Of a stretch of 17,421 nt of DNA, positions 1 to 6,869 are shown one piece after another. Each line of letters begins with the position of its first letter. Position 1 is the first letter of the stretch. The notes beneath the pieces were generated by a model. That model saw nothing but the letters and a program-made list of their open reading frames with translations, ran no database searches and was not told the DNA's origin. The DNA comes from Firmicutes bacterium UBA4882 (GTDB taxonomy: Bacteria; Bacillota; UBA4882), in the NCBI GenBank assembly GCA_002399265.1, contig DHDG01000052.1:7237-24657 (forward strand), in the 5' to 3' direction. The position numbers were made by a program, and so were the translations under genes.

Positions 1-293
1 TTTTTTATTTAATGGTCATACGTAATACTTTTCTATTTAGCTTTTCATTTTCCTCCTTTTCCGCAGAGGATCTTTTTTACCATTTTGTTTAGCATCTTTC
101 TACCTGCGAATATGCCGTCCGGGGCCGCTTGGGGATGCGGTAGCCTTATATGTTTGCCGGAACCGAACTTCGGCGAAAGAAAAGCTGGTGCTGAAGTCAA
201 AAAACCGGAGCGCTTTTCGGCCATGTCATTGAGCCATTTAGGAAGTTGAGCAAAATGGCACCGATTCTGTCTGCTTGACAGGGAGCCGTTCCG
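1..293. other. Gene-free left edge
   Basis: I see no convincing gene here. A minus-strand open frame runs from 380 to 45, but it begins inside the inverted repeat at 294-378, has no ribosome binding site and resembles no family I know. An AGGAGG-like site is present on the minus strand near 52-58, but each ATG after it meets a stop within a few codons. The first 45 bases are AT-rich. The stretch may be decayed or intergenic DNA. Confidence 0.5.
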
Positions 294-378
294 GACACAA
301 GGGGACACAAGGGGACGGTTCTTTTGTGCTCTTCCCGCCAAGACCGACAACAGCACAAAAGAACCGTCCCCTTGTGTC
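294..378. repeat. Perfect 27-bp inverted repeat with duplicated left end
   Basis: Positions 304-330 and 352-378 are perfect reverse complements (27 bp) around a 21-base loop. The outer 10 bases of the left arm (304-313) are also present as a direct tandem copy at 294-303. The arm carries the core GGGGACGGTTCTTTTGTG. It lies 12 bases beyond the stop of the minus-strand transketolase gene, so it could fold in the transcript end and act as a terminator or 3' stabiliser, although no T-run follows it. Its shape resembles the REP-like palindromes mobilised by IS200/Y1-type transposases. That link is inference, since no transposase is present here. Confidence 0.85.
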
Positions 379-390
379 AATTAATTTTCC

Positions 391-1341
391 TTACTTCTTC
401 TTCCGCTCGACCGCACGCTTCGCCGCCGCGACGATATCAGCCGCCGTCAGTCCGTATTCTTTCATCAGCTCGGCCGGGTTGCCCGATTGTCCAAAGACAT
501 CTTGCACACCAACCATCTCGACCGGTACCGGGCAGTTGCCGTTGCCGACAACATGTTCCGCCACCGCCGCACCCAGGCCGCCAATCACCGAATGCTCTTC
601 AGCAGTCACAATCGCGCCCGTTTGCACAGCAGCCGCCTTAACCACCTCAGCATCGAGCGGCTTTACAGTCGCCATATTAATAACCCGCGCCGTAATCCCT
701 TCGGCCGCCAGCAGATCAGCAGCCGCCAAGGCAGCCTCCACCATCACGCCGCAGGCAATGATCGCCACGTCGCCACCATCGCGCAGCACTTCCGCCTTAC
801 CAATCTTAAACTGATAATCCGCGCCGTGAATCACCGGCACCCCGCCGCGCCCAAAGCGCAAGTAAACCGGACCATCATGTTCCGCGGCCGCGTACACCGC
901 CTGCTCCGCTTCCGGACCATCAGCCGGCACGATTACGGTCATTCCCGGCAATACCCGCATCAAGGCGATGTCTTCAATTGACTGGTGCGATCCGCCGTCT
1001 TCCCCAACCGTAATACCAGCATGTGTGGCGGCCACCTTGACATTCAGATGCGGATAAGCAATACTGTTGCGAATCTGCTCAAAGGCCCGCCCGGTCGCAA
1101 AGATCGCGAACGTACTGGCAAAGGGGATCTTCCCGACCGTGGCCAGTCCCGCCGCAGTTGACATCAAATCCTGCTCCGCAATGCCCATCTGGAAAAAGCG
1201 TTCCGGGTATGTTTCTCCAAACTTAGCGGTCTTGGTCGACTTCGACAAATCAGCATCCAGCACTACGACATCCTTATTCCTGGCACCCAGCGCCACCAGA
1301 GCTTTACCATAGGCGTCGCGGGTAGCGATTTTCTCTGCCAT
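391..1341 (-). CDS. Transketolase, C-terminal subunit
   Basis: This is the second half of a split transketolase, 316 residues, carrying the pyrimidine-binding (about 5-170) and C-terminal domains (about 190-310). Transketolase moves two-carbon ketol units between sugar phosphates in the pentose phosphate pathway, using thiamine diphosphate. Visible family marks are GIAEQD at 54-59, where the Glu activates the cofactor, and GEDGGSHQS at 113-121. The ATG at 1341 overlaps the stop of the upstream subunit by one base (TAATG), so the two halves are probably translationally coupled. A GTG at 1350 is possible, but it would sit directly against the G-run that serves as ribosome binding site. The two chains should form one active site at their interface. 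Assignment to transketolase rather than 1-deoxyxylulose-5-phosphate synthase rests on the two-gene layout and length. Confidence 0.94.
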   Translation of the reverse strand: MAEKIATRDAYGKALVALGARNKDVVVLDADLSKSTKTAKFGETYPERFFQMGIAEQDLMSTAAGLATVGKIPFASTFAIFATGRAFEQIRNSIAYPHLNVKVAATHAGITVGEDGGSHQSIEDIALMRVLPGMTVIVPADGPEAEQAVYAAAEHDGPVYLRFGRGGVPVIHGADYQFKIGKAEVLRDGGDVAIIACGVMVEAALAAADLLAAEGITARVINMATVKPLDAEVVKAAAVQTGAIVTAEEHSVIGGLGAAVAEHVVGNGNCPVPVEMVGVQDVFGQSGNPAELMKEYGLTAADIVAAAKRAVERKKK

Positions 1342-2177
1342 TACTTGCACCCCCCGGCCATGATTTCTTCAATTGCCTGCACCGCTTCGTCCGCTTTCGG
1401 CGCAACTCCGTGCCATTCAGCCTTGTCCTCTGCAAATGACACGCCTTTTCCCTTAATCGTCTTGGCGATGATCATTGTCGGGACGCCTTTAGTCTGTTTT
1501 GCCAGCTCAATGGCAGCGTCCAGTTGTCTCAGGTTATGACCATCCGCATAAAGCACATTCCAGCCAAACGCCTGGAAACGCGCGCCCGGATTAAGCATCG
1601 ATTTGACCTTGGTGACATCCCCATCAATCTGAAGACCGTTATGATCCAAGAATGCCGTAAGGTTGTCCAGCTTGTAATGGACGGCGGTCATGGCGGCTTC
1701 CCAAATCTGGCCTTCCTCGCTTTCGCCGTCCCCGAGAGTCGTATAAACCCTGGCCGCCTTGCCGCTCAAGCGCAGCCCCAGCGCCATACCGTTGGCCGCT
1801 GACAGTCCCTGCCCCAATGAGCCGGTAGACATGTCAATGCCCGGCACCTTTTTGCAATCCGGATGCCCCTGTAGACGCGTACCTAATTTACGTAGCGTCT
1901 TAAGCTCGTCTTCCGGAAAAAAGCCCGCTTCACATAGCGCCGCATAAAGTCCCGGCGCGGCATGCCCCTTACTCAATACAAACCGATCCCGATCCGGCCA
2001 GCGCGGTTCTTGCGGCCTAATATTCATATGTTTGAAATAAAGCAAGGCCATGATTTCGACAATTGATAACGACCCTCCGGTATGACCCGAACCGGCTGCT
2101 TCAAGCATCCGGATAATATGACAACGCATATTTCGGGCCCGCAATGCCAGTTCTTTTTCATTTTCACAGGTTAGCAC
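1341..2177 (-). CDS. Transketolase, N-terminal subunit
   Basis: This is the first half of the split transketolase, 278 residues, carrying the diphosphate-binding domain. The cofactor motif GDGESEEGQ is at 149-157 and ends in the expected Asn (DHNG, N180). FVLSKGHAAP (67-76) and GSLGQGLS (119-126) are family blocks. The usual GHPGG near the N-terminus reads GHTGG (31-35), a Pro-to-Thr change; the His is kept. I prefer the GTG at 2177 because a GGAGG (2187-2191) lies 9 bases upstream. Two in-frame ATGs upstream (2204 and 2186) have no properly spaced site. It is the first gene of a two-gene unit with the C-terminal subunit. Confidence 0.93.
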   Translation of the reverse strand: MLTCENEKELALRARNMRCHIIRMLEAAGSGHTGGSLSIVEIMALLYFKHMNIRPQEPRWPDRDRFVLSKGHAAPGLYAALCEAGFFPEDELKTLRKLGTRLQGHPDCKKVPGIDMSTGSLGQGLSAANGMALGLRLSGKAARVYTTLGDGESEEGQIWEAAMTAVHYKLDNLTAFLDHNGLQIDGDVTKVKSMLNPGARFQAFGWNVLYADGHNLRQLDAAIELAKQTKGVPTMIIAKTIKGKGVSFAEDKAEWHGVAPKADEAVQAIEEIMAGGCK

Positions 2178-2186
2178 ATTCCTCAT

Positions 2187-2191
2187 CCTCC
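2187..2191 (-). promoter_or_regulatory. Ribosome binding site fixing a GTG start
   Basis: The minus strand reads GGAGG here, 9 bases before GTG at 2177. The ATG at 2186 directly abuts it, and the ATG at 2204 lies upstream of it, so neither can use it. This sets the transketolase N-subunit start at GTG. Confidence 0.65.
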
Positions 2192-2251
2192 AGTAGTTAT
2201 TCACAATCTCAAACGCTTGAGACTATCTGCCATCTCTTACATCACTTCTCT

Positions 2252-2280
2252 ATCCTATCGAAAACCATCTGAAACTGCAA
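2252..2280 (-). promoter_or_regulatory. Possible sigma-A promoter for transketolase pair
   Basis: On the minus strand TTGCAG (2275-2280) and TAGGAT (2252-2257) are separated by exactly 17 bases, and the start codon is about 75 bases downstream. The -35 box matches the consensus at only 3 of 6 positions and the -10 at 4 of 6, so this is a weak to moderate candidate. Confidence 0.35.
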
Positions 2281-2523
2281 GGGCAAAACTGGCTTTGACC
2301 TTGCTGCGCGGGCATTGGTGTACAACGTTCCAAATGCCAACAGCAATTCCCACGCTAATACCCGGCCTTTCCGCAACTGTTCCTCACTTTATCCACAGAA
2401 TTCACAACTTAATAACAATCTTTCCTGATCATTAGCGGTGCGTCTGAGGATTGACGTCTGCTATGTAAAAACATTCCCCATTTTGGCCACTACTTATTAC
2501 CCGATCATCCTCTGCGGGTCCAC
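2281..2523. other. Intergenic region between division operon and transketolase
   Basis: Together with the neighbouring promoter and terminator this makes a gap of more than 400 bases without a believable gene. A short plus-strand frame (2217-2435) lacks a ribosome binding site and crosses the putative promoter. I saw no tRNA, repeat or riboswitch fold here. Confidence 0.5.
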
Positions 2524-2560
2524 AAAAAAAGCCTTCCCGCAACGACGGCAGGGACGGCTT
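2524..2560 (-). terminator. Intrinsic terminator of the division operon
   Basis: Read on the minus strand, a stem forms between 2529-2540 and 2548-2560: AAGCC with GGCTT, a mismatch, TCCC with GGGA, a bulge and GC with GC. The loop is 7 bases (2541-2547). A run of seven T follows (2524-2530, partly in the stem). It lies about 50 bases past the stop of the deacetylase-family gene and closes the operon that starts at ftsE. Confidence 0.85.
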
Positions 2561-2613
2561 GGCTTGTGCAACCTCGCGAAGTAACCCTTTGGCGACCCTT
2601 ATTTCGGCAACCC

Positions 2614-4098
2614 TTATTTTATGACTTCTGACAGCGCCACCAATTCAATTCCCAATTCCTCGAGCCGCGGCAGGAAACGTGCCAGCGCCTGCGCGGTGGC
2701 GACTCGGTTAAAATGTCCAATACCGATTGCCGTCCCCTTACTGCGCGCCACCCGGACCAGCTCCTCCAGTTGTTTTAGTACAGCTTCTTCGGTGGCCACA
2801 TTGTCAAGGAAAACCTGCCTTCTGGCGGCCGGTATGCCCATGCGAACCGCTTCCTGATAGCCAACCGTACTAGCGATTGAAACACTATCTACGAAAAACA
2901 GATTGTTGCGCCGGACTTCTGCCAAAACCAGCCGCATCACGCGCGGGTCGGAACTAGCTTTCGAACCCATATGATTATTGACGCCAATCGCTCCCGGAAC
3001 CGCATCAAGTGCGGCCTGCACACGTTCGCGTATTTCTGCATCCGTAAGATCCGTGAAGATGGCTCCCGGCCCGGGATTTTCCGAGCCCAGCGGTTCCATT
3101 GGCAAATGCAACAGGACTTCATATCCATAATTATTAGCCATCACAGCCTGCTCATGGCTGAACGGAGAAAAGGGCAATACCGCCATGGCCAGCGGCCACT
3201 TGGAACCTAGCTGCCAGAACTCATCCGCTACATCAGGCGTGGCTTCTCCCCCGTCATCCAGGATAATGCAGATTTTCGGCCGGATCGGCCTGGCTGGCTG
3301 ATCACCGATACTGACTCCCGGAGCGGGGGTCTTATCCGGCGTTGTCCCAGTGCCTGGTGTTGTTACATTACCGGGTGCTTTCCCAGCATCAGGCGCTATT
3401 CCAAAGCCGGGCGGTGCCACGCCCGCTACCCCGGCCGCCACACCCTCCGGCACCACGCCCTCGTCCATCATGCCCCCCAGAGTATCCGCCACATCCGCCG
3501 CATTCTTCAGCCTAATCTGCAGCCTACTCATAGTGAGGGACGGCGCGCTCTCATCCTCGGCCGCTTTCAATTTGAGCTCCAGATTCAGGACCATCATGTC
3601 ATTTTCTCTGCTAAGGCTCTCTGCCACTTCGCGGCCGCTGCTTTCAGTCCAGTGGTTCTTAACAGCCAGTACCGCTTGCCGCAAATCTTCAGCACTTCTG
3701 GCGGTGGAATCCGACACATCATAAAGATCATATTGATGGCTGGACTCCATCCAGCGCCATTCAGCGTCCTGAGTCTGCTTCACAGCAATTTGCCAGGAAT
3801 GATGGGCGGGGATCGCCGCTACACCCGGACTGCGTTGATCAAAGCCCAGCTTGGCAACCATTTCCTGATCCAGCTCCAGACATAAGTCCGTCAAATCCAC
3901 TTTGTGCATGGCCCCAGCCCGCGTGCCAATCTCCGCCGTACTGACAGCCATCGCCTCCGCTGATCCCGGCCTCGCGATATTGATGTATACCTGAAACAAA
4001 ATAACACAGATCATAAAAACGATATAAATGATCGCGGCTTGCCGTAGTTGATGATCCAGCTGCTGCCATAATCCTGTTATTTTTCGCCAGAAGGGCAA
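2614..4098 (-). CDS. YibQ-family divergent polysaccharide deacetylase
   Basis: This is a 494-residue protein with an N-terminal membrane anchor (about 21-40), an extracytoplasmic region to about 210, a Pro/Gly/Thr-rich linker (about 215-270) and a C-terminal deacetylase-fold domain (274-494). The fold is supported by ICIILDDGG (276-284), LLHLPMEP (329-336), NHMGSKAS (375-382), FFVDS (401-405) and GIGHF (459-463). These fit the divergent polysaccharide deacetylase (YibQ, formerly DUF610) group. Its members keep Asp and His residues of NodB-type enzymes, but their substrate is not established to my knowledge. The start is a TTG at 4098 behind AAAGGGGG with about 8 bases of spacing, and it overlaps the end of the PDZ gene by 22 bases, pointing to coupled translation. 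It is last in the operon, and the terminator follows. The N-terminal portion is larger than in many YibQ proteins and I do not recognise it. Confidence 0.9.
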   Translation of the reverse strand: MPFWRKITGLWQQLDHQLRQAAIIYIVFMICVILFQVYINIARPGSAEAMAVSTAEIGTRAGAMHKVDLTDLCLELDQEMVAKLGFDQRSPGVAAIPAHHSWQIAVKQTQDAEWRWMESSHQYDLYDVSDSTARSAEDLRQAVLAVKNHWTESSGREVAESLSRENDMMVLNLELKLKAAEDESAPSLTMSRLQIRLKNAADVADTLGGMMDEGVVPEGVAAGVAGVAPPGFGIAPDAGKAPGNVTTPGTGTTPDKTPAPGVSIGDQPARPIRPKICIILDDGGEATPDVADEFWQLGSKWPLAMAVLPFSPFSHEQAVMANNYGYEVLLHLPMEPLGSENPGPGAIFTDLTDAEIRERVQAALDAVPGAIGVNNHMGSKASSDPRVMRLVLAEVRRNNLFFVDSVSIASTVGYQEAVRMGIPAARRQVFLDNVATEEAVLKQLEELVRVARSKGTAIGIGHFNRVATAQALARFLPRLEELGIELVALSEVIK

Positions 4099-5432
4099 TT
4101 GTCTTCCCCCTTTGCGCCTGGTCTGCCTGGTCCAGCGTCTTTCGCGTCCCGCATGTCCCGCATGTTCCGCGTGTCCCGCATGTCCCGCAGCAAATCGACC
4201 AGCTTGCGCAGCAGACCACCCCGGCGGATCTCCACAAACACCTGATCACAGGGTCCCGGTACTGGGACAATTCCAAAATAGGTTATTGATCCGCTATATT
4301 CTCCATGACGCTCCTCTCCACCTTTACACCTGAACGAAACGCGTAGTAGTAGTGGCTTTTGCGTCAGCACATCTGCCAGGTCCTGTTTGGTTCGCACCTG
4401 GCATCCATTAATGCCGGTAATTAGATCACCGCTGACAATACCCATTTTCGCCGCCGGCGATCCATCAATGACATCCATGACCTCCAGCCCATCCGGGTTA
4501 CTCGTATAAATTGGCTGGCGTTCCGTTTCAAAGCGGCGGGAAACCGCCAAGACCCACTCATGCCCGAGCGTCCCGAAAATGGCAGCCAGATAGGCAAAGA
4601 ACGCCGTCTTGCCTGCCAGAATGGAAAGGGCAAGCAATAGCGCGCTGTAAAGGGCGAGCAACCCTCCCGAACGGCGCGCCTTTGTGCCTGGTCTCATAGT
4701 AATGGTTAAATCGCTATAGGCCAAGACGACCATCAGCGGCAACATCATATATGTCAGGGCATTGCCTGGCACTGGTACGCTATCGCTCTTGATGAGCGGC
4801 CACCATCCCGGTGCCGCCAGCAATCCCGGACCGGCGCTGCGCTGACCCATGATGATCACAGCGGCGATGGGCCAGATCTTGTGCAGTGTGAATCCGCCAA
4901 TCAGTTTTTCATTTTCCGGATTCTTCAGGTAAACGGGAATGGCACCTCTGCCACCCGAAAACATGATCAGCATCGCTTCCACACCGTGCAACACCGCCAC
5001 CATGGCCATCAATCCCGCCACATTAACATCCGGCCAGCCGATCAAGAGATGGAGCAGCGCCACAATCCCACCAGCATATGAAACGCACGCAAAGCGCAAG
5101 TCGATCATGATCAAGATGACCACAATTGCCCAGAGCGCCGCGATCGCTGAAGATGTCAAGTCAACGCTGATTCCCAAAAAGATAAAGATTAACGTCCCCA
5201 GAAAACCGCCCAACGATCCGGCAGCCAAACTTTCCAGCACCTCGGCTAATAAGCTCTTTCGGTTCAATCCGATCATCTGACGCTCCAGTATACGGTTGCG
5301 GGAGATAATCCAGGCCGTCAGAAAGATAACCAACAAAAATGCCGGCAACCCCCTGCCAAAAAACAGTTCGCCGTATTCTGCGAGAATCATATGCAGTGTT
5401 GGTCCTACCGGCAACACACATCCCTCCGCCAT
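4077..5432 (-). CDS. MinJ-like polytopic membrane protein with PDZ domain
   Basis: This 451-residue protein has about six to eight hydrophobic segments between residues 30 and 295, then a PDZ domain at about 308-372 (GLEVMDVIDGSPAAKMGI and GDLITGING). In Bacillus subtilis the gene after the ctpB protease, near ftsEX, is minJ, which encodes a multi-helix protein with a terminal PDZ domain that links DivIVA to MinD. The same position and architecture suggest a MinJ-like topological role at the division site. This is inference, not proof of orthology. The ATG at 5432 has AGAGG 9 bases upstream; a GTG at 5438 is too close to that site. The C-terminus is odd: a 9-bp tandem DNA repeat encodes the Arg-Asp-Met-type run at about 416-429. 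Confidence 0.82.
   Translation of the reverse strand: MAEGCVLPVGPTLHMILAEYGELFFGRGLPAFLLVIFLTAWIISRNRILERQMIGLNRKSLLAEVLESLAAGSLGGFLGTLIFIFLGISVDLTSSAIAALWAIVVILIMIDLRFACVSYAGGIVALLHLLIGWPDVNVAGLMAMVAVLHGVEAMLIMFSGGRGAIPVYLKNPENEKLIGGFTLHKIWPIAAVIIMGQRSAGPGLLAAPGWWPLIKSDSVPVPGNALTYMMLPLMVVLAYSDLTITMRPGTKARRSGGLLALYSALLLALSILAGKTAFFAYLAAIFGTLGHEWVLAVSRRFETERQPIYTSNPDGLEVMDVIDGSPAAKMGIVSGDLITGINGCQVRTKQDLADVLTQKPLLLRVSFRCKGGEERHGEYSGSITYFGIVPVPGPCDQVFVEIRRGGLLRKLVDLLRDMRDTRNMRDMRDAKDAGPGRPGAKGEDNCPSGEK
4144..4188. repeat. 9-bp tandem repeat in the PDZ gene tail
   Basis: Four consecutive 9-base units, GCATGTCCC, GCATGTTCC, GCGTGTCCC and GCATGTCCC, occupy 4151-4186, with partial units on both sides. 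Nine is a multiple of three, so copy changes keep the frame and add or remove Arg-Asp-Met/Thr triplets at the C-terminus of the minus-strand PDZ protein. Confidence 0.9.
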
Positions 5433-5441
5433 ATTCACATT

Positions 5442-5446
5442 CCTCT
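5442..5446 (-). promoter_or_regulatory. Ribosome binding site choosing the PDZ gene start
   Basis: The minus strand reads AGAGG, 9 bases before ATG at 5432 and only 3 before GTG at 5438. The spacing favours the ATG. Confidence 0.55.
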
Positions 5447-5485
5447 TTATTGATCAAGCGGAAGTAGCAAAACCCTTTCAAAACC

Positions 5486-5527
5486 AAAAACAAAACGGGG
5501 ATCGCCATAGTTACCCCGGCATCCCCG
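5486..5527 (-). terminator. Terminator-like hairpin between protease and PDZ genes
   Basis: CGGGGAT (5496-5502) pairs with ATCCCCG (5521-5527), and GCC (5504-5506) pairs with GGC (5518-5520), leaving an 11-base loop. On the minus strand the stem is followed by TTTTGTTTTT. This has the form of an intrinsic terminator, yet it sits inside the operon, so it probably lowers rather than stops transcription of the PDZ and deacetylase genes. I saw no obvious competing antiterminator. Confidence 0.75.
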
Positions 5528-5554
5528 CTTTAATCCAATCTAGTCGCCTTTGCG

Positions 5555-6751
5555 CTACTTAATCTTTCCTCTCAACAGCTTCAGGGCGGCGTTATACTGC
5601 ACGTCCTCCTTGCTGCCTTCCGGCAAATCAACTTCGATATCAGGTTTGATCCCAATCTTATGAATCGAGTTGCCACCAGCTGTCAAATAACGTGAAGTGG
5701 TCAGCGTCATTCCGCCACCGCTGGTCAGCGGATAAATTGTCTGGACCACGCCTTTTCCGAAAGTCTTTTTCCCCATAATCGTGGCTATTTTGAGGTCCTT
5801 CAGCGCACCGGCTGCAATTTCGGAAGCACTGGCACTCCACTCGTTGACCAGCACCACCATCGGCAGTCCCAGCGGCTGATAATTACTGGCGTAGACAGGC
5901 TGCTTCTTTTGATCACGTTCCACAACATACAGCACCGGCTGTCTGTTCATAAACTGGGCGCAGAGCGCCACCACTTCATCTAATAATCCGCCGGGGTTAA
6001 AGCGCAAATCCAGCAACAGGCCCTTAATGCCTTCCGCCTTCATTTCGCTCAGTGCCTCCGCCGCTTCTTTGCTGGTGCCCCGCGTGAACTGACTGATATA
6101 CAAATAGCCAATTGGCCCTGATCCGCCTGGCCCGTTCGAACTTGAGTCCTTGATCACCTCATACTCGACGGTGGGAATGTGAATAATCGCCCGGGTGATC
6201 CGGACCTCTGAAACCTTTTTCTGGCCATCCTCTTCTCGTTCAATAGTCAACACTACCGTAGTACCAGCCGGTCCGCGAATCATAGAAACGGCCGCGTCAA
6301 GCGCCATGCTTTTGGTGCTTTTGCCGTCAACGGCAATGATCAAATCGCCAGGCTTCAACCCGGCACGATATCCCGGCGTATTTTTGTACGGCTGCACTAC
6401 TACGACATAATCATCTTTGATATCAACCGAAACCCCGATTCCCGCGAACGATCCTTCGGTACTTTCTTCAAACGCGGTGAAATCCGCCTTATTCATATAC
6501 CGTGTATAGGGATCATCAAGAAGCTCCAACATTCCGGCGATCGTGCCGTCTTTGGCATATGCCCTGGCCAAATCGGTAATGCTGATCGAATCGACGTACT
6601 TCATCCTCACAAGCGCCATTATTTCAAGAGCGGTCGGGACATTTTCGAGGTGCGCGCCATAAGTGCGCAATGCAAAAAATACTGCACCTGCTGCGACAAT
6701 GACCAAAATCAGCAGGCCAATAAGCACATTCCTTTTTGTGCCGAGCTTCAA
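5555..6751 (-). CDS. S41 C-terminal processing protease (CtpA/CtpB type)
   Basis: This 398-residue serine protease has an N-terminal membrane anchor (about 8-28), a PDZ domain (about 100-175) and an S41 catalytic domain. The catalytic Ser is the middle one of SASASE (Ser308), and the Lys is in TFGKG (Lys333), 25 residues later, the same spacing as in E. coli Prc. Gln337 follows as expected. Such enzymes act outside the membrane and trim or degrade exported proteins; family members control wall hydrolases (Prc) or sporulation signals (CtpB). The start is TTG at 6751, with a G-rich site (GGAGGCGGGGG) just upstream. It lies between the M23 gene (118-base gap) and the PDZ gene, so wall hydrolases or the division machinery are plausible targets. 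Substrates cannot be read from the sequence. Confidence 0.94.
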   Translation of the reverse strand: MKLGTKRNVLIGLLILVIVAAGAVFFALRTYGAHLENVPTALEIMALVRMKYVDSISITDLARAYAKDGTIAGMLELLDDPYTRYMNKADFTAFEESTEGSFAGIGVSVDIKDDYVVVVQPYKNTPGYRAGLKPGDLIIAVDGKSTKSMALDAAVSMIRGPAGTTVVLTIEREEDGQKKVSEVRITRAIIHIPTVEYEVIKDSSSNGPGGSGPIGYLYISQFTRGTSKEAAEALSEMKAEGIKGLLLDLRFNPGGLLDEVVALCAQFMNRQPVLYVVERDQKKQPVYASNYQPLGLPMVVLVNEWSASASEIAAGALKDLKIATIMGKKTFGKGVVQTIYPLTSGGGMTLTTSRYLTAGGNSIHKIGIKPDIEVDLPEGSKEDVQYNAALKLLRGKIK

Positions 6752-6869
6752 ACTAAAACCCCCGCCTCCGGTTTACTTACTTCACAGTTATATGCCTGTT
6801 TCACAGAGTTATACCCCGGAATTACCGTCGTGCCCAAGGCAACATTCAGGTGCCTCGCACTCCGTGGCT

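Noticed and set aside
45..380. Minus-strand open frame of about 111 codons at the left edge
   Set aside because: It starts inside the palindrome, lacks a ribosome binding site and shows no family motif.
487..981. Plus-strand open frames opposite the transketolase genes
   Set aside because: They are rich in His, Arg, Ser and Ala as expected from antisense of a GC-biased gene, have no ribosome binding site, and lie opposite clear conserved proteins.
2217..2435. Plus-strand 72-codon frame in the gap before transketolase
   Set aside because: No ribosome binding site, unlike any family, and it runs opposite a likely promoter.
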